Assembly (NCBI RefSeq): GCF_963665445.1
Contig: NZ_OY762276.1
Location: 3,214,601 to 3,278,600, forward strand
Reading direction: 5' to 3'
Length of the DNA: 64,000 nt
Source: an uncultured Desulfobulbus sp.
Lineage (GTDB): Bacteria > Desulfobacterota > Desulfobulbia > Desulfobulbales > Desulfobulbaceae
The first letter of the stretch is position 1; each line of letters begins with the position of its first letter. The notes beneath the pieces were generated by a model. That model was not told the DNA's origin. It saw only the letters and a program-made list of their open reading frames with translations, and searched no databases. Below, piece after piece: positions 36,719 through 44,942 of the stretch. The position numbers and the translations under genes were made by a program.

Positions 36719-37282
36719 TTAATTTTTACTTACCTGAATGTACTCAAGTTCAACCGGGGTCGAGCGACCGAAAATGGAAACCATAACGCGTACGCGACCT
36801 TTGTCCGGAAAAACCTCTTCGATGACGCCCTGAAAATTTGCAAAAGGGCCATCAATTACTCGAACGGGATCGCCTTCGGCAAAGACGACCTTAGGCTTCG
36901 GTTTGTTGGCACCGTCTGCTATCCGCCCCAAAATTTTATGTGCTTCTTGGTCGGTTAGGGACGGTATCTTCTTATATATGTCTTTGTCAGAGCCAGCTTG
37001 ACTCATGTTGATGCCGACAAAACCCGTCACTCGGGGCGTTTCCTGCACCGTATGCCAGGTATGTTGGTTCATTTCCATATTGACAAGAATATAGCCCGGG
37101 AAGAATTTGCGTTCGGATGTTTTCCGTGCCCCCTTCACCATTTCGACGACTTGTTCCGTGGGAACAAGGATCTCGCCGAAAAGCTCTTCTTGACCGGCAA
37201 GTTTGATCCGCTCTTCAAGAGTCGCCTTGACCTTATTCTCAAACCCTGTATGTGTATGTACGATGTACCAACTTTTAGCCAT
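36719..37282 (-). CDS. nusG: Transcription termination/antitermination factor NusG
   Basis: RNA polymerase-bound elongation factor linking transcription to Rho and the ribosome. The NGN domain (WYIVHTHTGFENKVKATLEE, KFFPGYILVNMEMNQHTWHT) is followed by a KOW domain (EGDPVRVIDGPFANFQGVIE). The ATG at 37282 gives the usual 187 residues; an upstream in-frame start 7 codons away has poor support. It lies between secE and rplK. Confidence 0.97.
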   Translation of the reverse strand: MAKSWYIVHTHTGFENKVKATLEERIKLAGQEELFGEILVPTEQVVEMVKGARKTSERKFFPGYILVNMEMNQHTWHTVQETPRVTGFVGINMSQAGSDKDIYKKIPSLTDQEAHKILGRIADGANKPKPKVVFAEGDPVRVIDGPFANFQGVIEEVFPDKGRVRVMVSIFGRSTPVELEYIQVSKN

Positions 37283-37410
37283 GTAATCTTCCCAGCCCGT
37301 CAATCATGATTGCTTCGTAACAAGTCTCAAAGCTTACGATCACCCGCGGTGAAATCAGCAAATTGCGAAGCGCGAAACGTCATTTTCGAGATCTGATACG
37401 AGAACGACAA

Positions 37411-37683
37411 TCATTTAAGCACGATTGAGACAAGTTTCCCCAAGAGCAGATCGACCGAGCCAAGATACAATGAAATCACGATGACCAGCAAAATGACGAA
37501 TCCTGTCAATCCCGCCGTTGGTTTCTTTCCAGGCCAAACAATTTTACGGAACTCAGACTGGACCTCGGATAGAAAAAGCTTGATCCCCGACGGAGAAAAG
37601 GATGACCTTTCCTGCCGGTTATCAAGCTCTTTTTTAGTCTCTACGCCCTGTTTGCCTGATCGATTTGTTTTTTTTGTCGACAT
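37411..37683 (-). CDS. secE: Preprotein translocase subunit SecE
   Basis: Small translocon subunit that clamps SecY. The 90 residues have a hydrophilic N-terminus of about 30, the amphipathic segment FLSEVQSEFRKIVWPGKKPT, and one membrane helix (FVILLVIVISLYLGSVDLLL). The single-helix form is typical outside enteric bacteria. It lies between tRNA-Trp and nusG. Confidence 0.96.
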   Translation of the reverse strand: MSTKKTNRSGKQGVETKKELDNRQERSSFSPSGIKLFLSEVQSEFRKIVWPGKKPTAGLTGFVILLVIVISLYLGSVDLLLGKLVSIVLK

Positions 37684-37725
37684 TATGTGGTGCTGAGAAC
37701 CTTTGATTCACTCAGTATGAATCAG

Positions 37726-37801
37726 TGGCAGGCCAGGAGGGACTCGAACCCCCAACCCCCGGATTTGGAGTCCGGTGCTCTACCATTAGAGCTACTGGCC
37801 T
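37726..37801 (-). tRNA. trnW: tRNA-Trp (CCA anticodon)
   Basis: A 76-base cloverleaf with a 7-bp acceptor stem AGGCCAG/CTGGCCT, anticodon loop CTCCAAA holding CCA, T-loop GGTTCGAGTCC and an encoded 3' CCA. Its 5' end lies only 2 bases after the rpmG stop codon. The order rpmG-trnW-secE-nusG is widespread in bacteria. Confidence 0.96.
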
Positions 37802-37803
37802 GT

Positions 37804-37953
37804 TTACTTGGTTTCCTTATGCGTGGTGTGTGTCTTGCAAAAAGGGCAATATTTCTTCAGTTCCAGCTTGTGCGGGACTGTTTTCTTATTCTTCGTTGTG
37901 GTGTAGTTCCGCTGCTTGCAATCTTGACAAGCCAACGTAATTGTATCTCTCAT
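37804..37953 (-). CDS. rpmG: 50S ribosomal protein L33, zinc-binding form
   Basis: A 49-residue protein, [20 protein letters not shown], continuing to [18 protein letters not shown]. CxxC pairs at 9-12 and near 37-40 mark the zinc-binding C+ form. The ATG is at 37953-37951 and the TAA at 37806-37804. It lies between tuf2 and tRNA-Trp and is too short for usual ORF cut-offs. Confidence 0.95.
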   Translation of the reverse strand: MRDTITLACQDCKQRNYTTTKNKKTVPHKLELKKYCPFCKTHTTHKETK

Positions 37954-37974
37954 AGTTCGCTCTATAGAGTGACA

Positions 37975-38000
37975 GCAGCCGGGCGTTAAGGCCCGGCTGC
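37975..38000 (-). other. GC-rich perfect hairpin between tuf2 and rpmG
   Basis: A perfect 10-bp stem, GCAGCCGGGC with GCCCGGCTGC and a 6-base loop, lies 37 bases after the tuf2 stop and 21 bases before rpmG. No T-run follows on the minus strand, so full termination is unlikely. It could be a pause or processing site that sets tuf2 output apart from rpmG-secE-nusG. Confidence 0.6.
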
Positions 38001-38037
38001 ATATTCGTCCTCAAATCCGTTCGAAATACGAACGAGT

Positions 38038-39228
38038 TTATTCGATAATCTCGGAGACGACTCCGGCCCCTACGGTACGGCCACCTTCGCGGATAGCGAA
38101 GCGAAGACCGACTTCCATAGCGATCGGCGTGATCAGCTCACCGGTAACGTGGACGTTGTCACCGGGCATAACCATCTCTACGCCTTCCTCAAGAGTGACC
38201 ACGCCGGTTACGTCGGTGGTACGGAAGTAAAACTGGGGACGGTAGCCATTGAAGAACGGGGTATGACGACCCCCCTCTTCCTTGGTCAAAACGTAGGCCT
38301 CAGCTTTGAACTTCTTGTGCGGGGTAATGGAACCGGGTTTGGCCAGTACCTGCCCGCGAACGATCTCCTCGCGTTTTACACCGCGCAGCAGTGCGCCGAT
38401 GTTGTCGCCGGCCTGACCTTCGTCAAGCAGTTTACGGAACATCTCGACACCGGTGCAGGTGGTTTTGGCGGTCGGGCGGATACCGACGATCTCAACCTCG
38501 TCGCCGACGTGAATAACGCCACGCTCAACACGACCGGTGGCCACGGTACCGCGACCGGAAATGGAGAAGACGTCCTCAACCGGCATCAGGAAGGGTTTGT
38601 CGACCGCACGCTCGGGCTGGGGGATGTAGCTGTCGACCGCAGCCATCAGGTCCCAGATGCATTTTGCCTTGTCCGCGTCATCCGGGTTCTCCAGAGCGAG
38701 CAGCGCTGACCCCTGGATGATCGGGATATCGTCACCCGGGAAATCGTACTTGTCGAGCAGCTCACGGAGCTCCATCTCAACCAGCTCGATCAGCTCTTCG
38801 TCGTCCACCATATCGCACTTGTTCAAGAAGACGACCATGGCTGGCACACCAACCTGACGGGCGAGCAGGATGTGCTCACGGGTCTGGGGCATGGGACCGT
38901 CAGTGGCGGCGACAACCAGGATCGCGCCATCCATCTGCGCAGCACCGGTAATCATGTTCTTGATGTAGTCGGCATGGCCGGGGCAGTCGACGTGAGCGTA
39001 GTGGCGAGTCTCGGTCTGGTACTCGACGTGCGCAGTGGCGATGGTAATACCACGCTCTTTTTCCTCAGGAGCTTTGTCGATCTCGCTAAAGTCCGTGAAG
39101 TTGGCCATGCCCTTGGTGGAAAGGACACGGGTGATAGCAGCAGTCAGAGTGGTTTTACCATGGTCGATGTGACCGATTGTTCCTACATTGACATGCGGCT
39201 TTGTCCGCTCAAATTTTTCCTTCGCCAT
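38038..39228 (-). CDS. tuf: Elongation factor Tu, copy 2
   Basis: Second EF-Tu gene, 396 residues from [12 protein letters not shown], with the same P-loop, [12 protein letters not shown] and NKCD motifs and an apparently identical protein to copy 1. It sits after four tRNA genes, as tufB does in E. coli. Nucleotide differences from copy 1 are silent and concentrated toward both ends of the gene. Confidence 0.98.
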   Translation of the reverse strand: MAKEKFERTKPHVNVGTIGHIDHGKTTLTAAITRVLSTKGMANFTDFSEIDKAPEEKERGITIATAHVEYQTETRHYAHVDCPGHADYIKNMITGAAQMDGAILVVAATDGPMPQTREHILLARQVGVPAMVVFLNKCDMVDDEELIELVEMELRELLDKYDFPGDDIPIIQGSALLALENPDDADKAKCIWDLMAAVDSYIPQPERAVDKPFLMPVEDVFSISGRGTVATGRVERGVIHVGDEVEIVGIRPTAKTTCTGVEMFRKLLDEGQAGDNIGALLRGVKREEIVRGQVLAKPGSITPHKKFKAEAYVLTKEEGGRHTPFFNGYRPQFYFRTTDVTGVVTLEEGVEMVMPGDNVHVTGELITPIAMEVGLRFAIREGGRTVGAGVVSEIIE

Positions 39229-39295
39229 CTCATGTCTCCTTGGGCAAAAGTTCAATTAGACTCAATCGATCCCTTTTACCAATCGACTGATACTT

Positions 39296-39370
39296 TGGAG
39301 CCCGCGATCGGACTTGAACCGATGGCTTCCTCCTTACCAAGGAGGTACTCTACCACTGAGTTACGCGGGC
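39296..39370 (-). tRNA. trnT: tRNA-Thr (GGT anticodon)
   Basis: A 75-base cloverleaf with acceptor GCCCGCG/CGCGGGC, anticodon loop TTGGTAA, T-arm loop GTTCAAGTC and an encoded CCA. It is the fourth tRNA of the Thr-Tyr-Gly-Thr-tuf array, matching E. coli thrT. Confidence 0.96.
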
Positions 39371-39422
39371 GCATGAACGATTAGATCAGCTAACAGCTAT
39401 GTGGTGCAACGCAAAAAACAAC

Positions 39423-39497
39423 TGGAGCGGGAAACGAGACTCGAACCCGCAACCCTCAGCTTGGAAGGCTGATGCTCTACCATTGAGCTATTCCCGC
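39423..39497 (-). tRNA. trnG: tRNA-Gly (TCC anticodon)
   Basis: A 75-base cloverleaf with acceptor GCGGGAA/TTCCCGC, anticodon loop CTTCCAA, T-loop GTTCGAGTC and an encoded CCA. It matches E. coli glyT in anticodon and position. Confidence 0.96.
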
Positions 39498-39544
39498 TTG
39501 ATCGCGCTACAAGCGCAGCGCACTGAACATGTCGCTGCTAAAAA

Positions 39545-39629
<85 letters not shown>

Positions 39630-39639
39630 ACATATTATC

Positions 39640-39704
39640 AGAAGACAAAAGACAGAAAGCAGATAACAGGTACTCTGCCAGCCGCTTTCTGGCTTTTGTC
39701 TTCT
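39640..39704 (-). repeat. Inverted repeat between tRNA-Thr(TGT) and tRNA-Tyr
   Basis: Two 21-base arms at 39640-39660 and 39684-39704 are reverse complements except at one position (AGAAGACAAAAG on one side, CTTTTGTCTTCT on the other), with a 23-base loop. They fill most of the spacer between two tRNA genes. This could be a processing hairpin or a small palindromic repeat element; no second copy was noticed in the window. Confidence 0.75.
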
Positions 39705-39713
39705 CACTTCCAC

Positions 39714-39789
39714 TGGAGCTGGCGATGGGACTTGAACCCGCAACCCCCTGATTACAAATCAGGTGCTCTGCCAATTGAGCTACGCCAGC
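39714..39789 (-). tRNA. trnT: tRNA-Thr (TGT anticodon)
   Basis: A 76-base cloverleaf with acceptor GCTGGCG/CGCCAGC, anticodon loop TTTGTAA, T-loop GTTCAAGTC and an encoded CCA. First gene of the tRNA-tuf2 transcription unit, matching E. coli thrU. Confidence 0.96.
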
Positions 39790-39802
39790 GAGGAACCCGG
39801 CA

Positions 39803-39830
39803 AATATACCCTGAATATTTATTAAAGCAA
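39803..39830 (-). promoter_or_regulatory. Putative promoter of the tRNA-tuf2 operon
   Basis: TTGCTT (39825-39830) and TATATT (39803-39808) are 16 bases apart on the minus strand, in an A/T-rich stretch directly ahead of the first tRNA. A GCCGGG run lies just after the -10 box, resembling the GC-rich discriminator of stringently controlled promoters. Confidence 0.5.
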
Positions 39831-39862
39831 GCTTTTTTTTCTTATTGATTGCTTTTTAACCG

Positions 39863-39893
39863 AAAAGGCCCGAGGAGCAGCGCTCCCCGGGCC
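39863..39893 (-). terminator. Terminator of qmoABC
   Basis: A GC-rich hairpin GGCCCGGGGAGC / GCTCCTCGGGCC (one mismatch, 3-base loop) followed by TTTT on the minus strand lies 29 bases after the qmoC stop. It separates the qmo operon from the tRNA-tuf2 promoter. Confidence 0.85.
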
Positions 39894-39921
39894 GAAATCC
39901 CGCAAAAAAACCGTTAGGTTC

Positions 39922-41130
39922 TTACTGATTTAACGGGTTTTTGATGAATGAAGATTCGCGATACCGCTCAAAGGCCATGGCAAAGGTACGATAAACGATG
40001 TGTGCGAATTTGGTGTACGGCATGTACAGGAACAGCATGGCAACGGAGATCAGATGCAGATAGTAGACAACATATCCCAGGGAAGGGATACCGATCAGGC
40101 GGAGGATCTCAGCGGAAAGACCGGTAACGCCAACCCCCATGATGATCCAGATCAGGAACCAGTCATAGAAGGTATTGGAAGCCTTGCCTGCTGCCTCCAT
40201 TTTGGTCCGGTTCATCCACAAAATGCCAATACCGGCAATCATGGCCACTGCGGATACGTTGGCCAGCAGTTTCACCGGGTTCCACATGGAGATCGGTCCA
40301 TGCATGGAGGGGATGAAGATACCGATAACATCCTGGGTAAAAAGGGAGTAGCAGGTGACGATGAACAGACCGATAAAGCCGAAGACCAGCGGCTGATGGC
40401 CTTTCACGCGATCTGCATTGACAGTACACTCTTTGAAACGGGAGTGCTGCAGTATTTCGATAATCGCAGGCCAGAGGAACATCTTGATAAACTGCGGTAC
40501 AGACGGACGATAGGCGATATCCTTCTGCCCGATGGAGGCTTCCATTTTCCTCCACAGTTGGGAAATACCCTTATAGACCGAGGTAACGGCAATACCTGCC
40601 GCAGTCAACATGATCAGGTCGATAAAGAGCACGTTCTTGGCCAGAAGACGGAAATCCCAGTGACCGAAGAATTGGGTGTAACCAGCTTTGGCAAAGTGCT
40701 CACCGGAAGGAATGTGCATCCCACCGGAGATAACCCACAGTACAAAGATGACAATTGCCGGAATACCGATCAGCATCGGTAGATTCTTGGCGGAGGAGCA
40801 CAGGTCCGCAAGGGCGGTCGGCCATCCCAGGGAACGGTAGGCATAGGCCCGAATCGCACCGAGCACATCACCGGGACGGGCGCCACGGGGGCACATATCG
40901 GTACAGTCGCCGCACTGATGGCAGAGAAAAATGCTCGCATCGTTGGCCAGTTGATCCTTGAGGCCCCACTGGGCCAGGATCATCTGCTTACGGGGAAAAG
41001 GGTTGGAATCTGTGGAGAGCGGGCAGGCGACAGAACACGTCGCACACTGATAACACTTTTTCAAAGTGTCCCCACCCGCCTCCTTCATGGCTTTTATAAA
41101 ATCAAGATCGGGTTGCACGTTCATAGACAT
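39922..41130 (-). CDS. qmoC: Quinone-interacting membrane oxidoreductase subunit QmoC
   Basis: Membrane subunit of Qmo, thought to take electrons from menaquinol for APS reduction. Residues about 25-85 form a HdrC-like ferredoxin domain with CYQCATCSVACP and CHQCGDCTDMCP, ligands for two 4Fe-4S clusters. The rest is a HdrE/NarI-like cytochrome b domain with about six membrane helices (for example LPMLIGIPAIVIFVLWVISG and LISVAMLFLYMPYTKFAHIV). AGGAGG precedes the ATG. The 402-residue length fits the family. It is the last gene of qmoABC. Confidence 0.96.
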   Translation of the reverse strand: MSMNVQPDLDFIKAMKEAGGDTLKKCYQCATCSVACPLSTDSNPFPRKQMILAQWGLKDQLANDASIFLCHQCGDCTDMCPRGARPGDVLGAIRAYAYRSLGWPTALADLCSSAKNLPMLIGIPAIVIFVLWVISGGMHIPSGEHFAKAGYTQFFGHWDFRLLAKNVLFIDLIMLTAAGIAVTSVYKGISQLWRKMEASIGQKDIAYRPSVPQFIKMFLWPAIIEILQHSRFKECTVNADRVKGHQPLVFGFIGLFIVTCYSLFTQDVIGIFIPSMHGPISMWNPVKLLANVSAVAMIAGIGILWMNRTKMEAAGKASNTFYDWFLIWIIMGVGVTGLSAEILRLIGIPSLGYVVYYLHLISVAMLFLYMPYTKFAHIVYRTFAMAFERYRESSFIKNPLNQ

Positions 41131-41252
41131 TTATTTCCTCCTGTCATGAAAGGTGGTGATCTACGCGTCAGTCGGAGTGTATCACTTCAATATTTAACAT
41201 GTGCCGCCACCCGAACAATCGAGTGGCGGCGAGCGATCAACTGTATCGACGA

Positions 41253-43496
41253 TTAGAAGCCCTTGAAGGGATTCGGCCCCATTTCGACGATTTGTTCGAC
41301 AAACTCATCAATGATACCGGGAACTTTGTCGTAGTCGGAGATGGCGATTTCGCGAACTGCGCATCGTTCCGGCTCGAGGCCGAGAGAACCCAGGGTCTCA
41401 CCGATGTTCTCCATACGGCGACTGGCGATCTCAGAACCTTTGACGAAGTGGCACTGGTAATCGTCGCCGTATTTACAGCCGAGCAGCAACGCACCGTCCA
41501 TACCCGAGGACATGGCGTCCTTGATCCAGACCATGTTCACCGAGCCCAGGCAGCGTACCGGAATGAAACGAACCAAGCGGTTCATCTTGTTGCGATGCAT
41601 ACCGGACATATCAATGGCCGGGTAGGCGTCATTTTCGCAGACAAAGACAGCGATACGCAGCTTCTCCTCGTCATCATCGGGAACTTCGATGGACTTGACC
41701 ATCGAGCCGATCATGTCGATGGAGTAGTCAGCAAAGTTGATGATACGCTCCGGACAGGCACCCATACAGGTACCGCAACGGCGGCAGCGGGTCGGGTTGG
41801 GCAGCGGGGTGCCCTTCTCATCATCGTCCAGGGCGCCAAAGGGACACTCTTCCGTACACCGCTTGCACTGGGTGCAACGGGAGAAGAAGAAGTCAGGATA
41901 GGTCTGGTCACCGGAACGCGGATGAACAGCGACACCGCGATTGGCAGACTCAATGCACTGAATGGCTTTGAGCGCGGCGCCGGTGGCATCGTCGATGGTC
42001 TCTTCCATGGTCTCTGCCTTACGGACACCACCACAGGTGTAGACACCGGTACGGCGGGTTTCGTAGGGGAAGCAGATGAAGTGAGAGTCGGCGTAGCCAT
42101 CAAACAGGTCGAGATCCAGGAAGGCCGGCCCCTGACGATAGGCCAGGTTGATGGTGTTGGCGTCGGCGGTGGTGGGCACCATACCGGCGGCGAGAACTAC
42201 CATGTCGACTTCGAGCTCCAGATCATCGCCAAGCAGGGTGTCCTCCGCAGTCACGACCAGACCGCTTCCGCTCGCGGCTACCTGGGTAACCGAGGCCTTG
42301 GTCATGAACACGCCGTCCTGGTTCTGCATACCTTTGTAGAACAGCTCGGTATTGCCGGGAGTGCGCATGTGTTGATAGAGGATGTAGGCCTGGCCGTCAG
42401 CGTTGTCTTCAACGACATAGTTGGCCTGCTTCAGGGCTACCATGGAGGTAACGGAGTTGCAGTACGGGAAATCCTTGTCGTTGTCTTTGCCACCGGGGCT
42501 CTGAATAAAGGCGACCTTGGCCGGTACCTTGCCGTTTTTGGCCAACTTCTCGAATTCTGCGTTGGTAACGACGTTGCTTAGTTTGCCATAGCCGAGATGC
42601 TCATACTGGGAAACATCGGCAGGCTTCCAGCCGGTGGCAAGGACGACCGCACCAAAGGTTTCACCGTCGGGATTCATGACGGTGTACTTCTGCAGCCCTT
42701 TGTTCGGATCTTCCAGTTCCCCCTTGTTGATCAGGTCCTGCTGATCGGCGGTAACCTTGGCAGGTGCATCCCATTCACCCTTGGTTCCAGCTTCCTTGAA
42801 GGTCACATTGAACTTACCAGGAGCTCCGGCGATACGGGCAACTTCGCAGCTGGTTTTTACGGTGATTTTAGCATCACCCTCAACCCCAGCGACCATGTCG
42901 GCGATGGAAGGAGCCTCGAGGGTGTCATAGGGGAAGGCGGTGGGGAACATTTTCCGCCAACCAAGTGCCTTGCCACCAAGCTGCGCGTCCTTCTCGACCA
43001 GGGTTACTTCATAACCGGCCTTGGCAGCCTCTTTTGCTGCGGTCAAACCGGCTATACCGCCACCCATGACCAGGATCTTCTTGTTGATGGTCTCCAGCAG
43101 ATAGGGCTCGGGCAGTTCGGTTTTCTGGGCGCGGGTCACAGCCATGCGCACATAGTCGGTGGCCATTTCCTGGAGAAACTCATCGACGCTGCCGTCTTCG
43201 GTCAGGGAACCGGTCCATGCCACCTGCTCACGCAGGTTGCCGCGAACGGTGATGGTTCCTTCGCCGAAGTTGAACTCCTGCTGCATGACGCGGGGGGAGC
43301 AGGCACAGACGACGACGGTATTCACGCCGCCCTTGACGTCGCCCTCGATAAATGCACGGCCTTCGGCGCCACAGAGGCAGGCATGCTCTTTCATCTCGAT
43401 GCCGGCGTCAGACGCGGCATCTTTCAGGCCATCTACATCGAGCACCTCGCCGATGCCACAACCAGTACAGAGATAAGCACCATATACTTTCTTCAT
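41253..43496 (-). CDS. qmoB: Quinone-interacting membrane oxidoreductase subunit QmoB
   Basis: HdrA-like flavoprotein of 747 residues. An N-terminal Cys-containing segment (YLCTGCGIGEV, HACLCG, VVVCACSPRV) is followed by the FAD dinucleotide motif ILVMGGGIAGLTAAKEAAKA near residue 135. The 4Fe-4S pair CTQCKRCTEECP and CRRCGTCMGACP comes near 555-595. A C-terminal MvhD-like domain follows (VFVCENDAYP, RCLGSVNMVW, LLLGCKYGDDYQCHF). MvhD domains elsewhere relay electrons to Hdr, so this subunit may be where electron flow branches. It lies between qmoA and qmoC, with GGAGG before the ATG. Confidence 0.96.
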   Translation of the reverse strand: MKKVYGAYLCTGCGIGEVLDVDGLKDAASDAGIEMKEHACLCGAEGRAFIEGDVKGGVNTVVVCACSPRVMQQEFNFGEGTITVRGNLREQVAWTGSLTEDGSVDEFLQEMATDYVRMAVTRAQKTELPEPYLLETINKKILVMGGGIAGLTAAKEAAKAGYEVTLVEKDAQLGGKALGWRKMFPTAFPYDTLEAPSIADMVAGVEGDAKITVKTSCEVARIAGAPGKFNVTFKEAGTKGEWDAPAKVTADQQDLINKGELEDPNKGLQKYTVMNPDGETFGAVVLATGWKPADVSQYEHLGYGKLSNVVTNAEFEKLAKNGKVPAKVAFIQSPGGKDNDKDFPYCNSVTSMVALKQANYVVEDNADGQAYILYQHMRTPGNTELFYKGMQNQDGVFMTKASVTQVAASGSGLVVTAEDTLLGDDLELEVDMVVLAAGMVPTTADANTINLAYRQGPAFLDLDLFDGYADSHFICFPYETRRTGVYTCGGVRKAETMEETIDDATGAALKAIQCIESANRGVAVHPRSGDQTYPDFFFSRCTQCKRCTEECPFGALDDDEKGTPLPNPTRCRRCGTCMGACPERIINFADYSIDMIGSMVKSIEVPDDDEEKLRIAVFVCENDAYPAIDMSGMHRNKMNRLVRFIPVRCLGSVNMVWIKDAMSSGMDGALLLGCKYGDDYQCHFVKGSEIASRRMENIGETLGSLGLEPERCAVREIAISDYDKVPGIIDEFVEQIVEMGPNPFKGF

Positions 43497-43507
43497 TGAT
43501 GTTCCTC

Positions 43508-44761
43508 CTACCGTCCGATCTGAATGGCTTTGAGTGCAGCGGCAGTGGAGGATTGTCCACTGGTGTATACATCGACGGCAGATTTGGCGCAGCCGGCTGC
43601 AATCATGCCTTTCTCAGGCTCGGAGACGACAAAGCCATTTCCGTCCATGTTCACGCCGAGTGCTTTCCCCTGCTCACCGAGGGCCGGTTCCATGCCGGTT
43701 GCCAGTACACAGAGGTCAACCTTCTGGTTGATCTTGGCACCGGTCATGGCGTTCTCGGCAATGACCGTCACACCACCGTCACGCTCGGCTGCGATGTCGG
43801 CCACCTTGCCCTTGATAAAAGTGGTGTTGGCATCGGCCATGAATTTCTCGCGGAAGTGTTCGTATTTACCTGGGGTCCGCAGATCGATGTAAAAGACATA
43901 GACCTTGGCTTCGGGATACTGGGCACGGATGTAGGAGATCTGTTTGAAGGTCGCCATGCAGCAGATGTAGGAGCAGTGATGCAGGTGGTTCTCGTCACGG
44001 GAGCCGGCACATTGGACAAAAGCGATGGATTCGGGCTCCTTGTTGTCGCCGGGACGGAGGATCTGTCCTTTGGTTGGACCGTTCGGTGCGGCCAACCGCT
44101 CCATCATCATGTTGGTGATGATGGCGGAGGAAGAGTTGTAGTTCAGATTGGTAATCTTGTTGGCATCGTAGGGGTTCCAACCGGTGGACCAGATGATGGA
44201 GCTGACCTTCAGGGTGAAGGTTTTGGGCTCCATATCCAACTCGACCGCATTGTACTTGCACGCACCCTTGATTGCATCAAGGCTCGCAGCTGAGCAGGCT
44301 TCCTTGTTCAGCACGTAACGACGCGGGAAAGCCATCTCGTGGGGAAGGTAGGCTGCTTTGGTTTTCCCCATGCCGAAGTTGAACTCGTCGTCGATCTCGT
44401 CGGTGCAGGCTTGGGCGCAAGCGCCACAGGCGGTGCAATTGGAGTTGATGTAACGCGGAGTTGTCTCAAGCTGAACCTCATAGTTCCCAGGGCCGCCGCT
44501 GATGGATTTAACGGTGGTCAGGGTATAGGTTCTGATCTTACGGTTGTCCTTGATGCGCTTGAAATTGATTTCAAGACCACATGTCGGGGGACAAAGTTTG
44601 GGGAAATACTGATTAAGCTGGGCTACCCGGCCACCAAAATAGGCGTTTTTCTCGATCAGAAAAACATCGCTGCCTACCTCGGCCGCTTCGAGTGCTGCGG
44701 TCAGACCACTGATACCGCCGCCAACAACCAGTACCGCACCATTGCCTGCAGTGTCACTCAT
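43508..44761 (-). CDS. qmoA: Quinone-interacting membrane oxidoreductase subunit QmoA
   Basis: HdrA-like FAD protein of 417 residues. It opens with VLVVGGGISGLTAALEAAE (FAD site), then the characteristic PKLCPPTCGLEINFKRI and a Cys group CTACGACAQAC. Another group, CAGSRDENHLHHCSYICCMA, lies near residue 255. With QmoB and QmoC it forms the complex that serves AprBA. TGGAGG precedes the ATG, and a terminator separates it from aprA upstream. Confidence 0.96.
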   Translation of the reverse strand: MSDTAGNGAVLVVGGGISGLTAALEAAEVGSDVFLIEKNAYFGGRVAQLNQYFPKLCPPTCGLEINFKRIKDNRKIRTYTLTTVKSISGGPGNYEVQLETTPRYINSNCTACGACAQACTDEIDDEFNFGMGKTKAAYLPHEMAFPRRYVLNKEACSAASLDAIKGACKYNAVELDMEPKTFTLKVSSIIWSTGWNPYDANKITNLNYNSSSAIITNMMMERLAAPNGPTKGQILRPGDNKEPESIAFVQCAGSRDENHLHHCSYICCMATFKQISYIRAQYPEAKVYVFYIDLRTPGKYEHFREKFMADANTTFIKGKVADIAAERDGGVTVIAENAMTGAKINQKVDLCVLATGMEPALGEQGKALGVNMDGNGFVVSEPEKGMIAAGCAKSAVDVYTSGQSSTAAALKAIQIGR

Positions 44762-44876
44762 GCCAAACCTCCATAACTGCTGGTATTGATGAAAGGTGAT
44801 TTCTGGTTCAATTGATACGAAATGAGAAAAGCTACTTCATCTTTCGAATCAACTCAAACAAAATCACAGCCTATAC

Positions 44877-44913
44877 AAAAAATCTCCAGACTCCACGAGG
44901 GAGTCTGGAGATT
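44877..44913 (-). terminator. Terminator between aprBA and qmoABC
   Basis: A perfect 14-bp stem (AATCTCCAGACTCC at 44881-44894 with its complement at 44900-44913, 5-base loop) runs into six T on the minus strand, 30 bases after the aprA stop. It should end most aprBA transcripts before qmoA. Confidence 0.92.
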
Positions 44914-44942
44914 CATCTTAAACGATCAGGATCGTTTCAATA

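Noticed and set aside
41199-42581. Plus-strand open frame opposite qmoB
   Set aside because: Antisense shadow; the minus-strand frame has complete Fe-S and FAD motifs.
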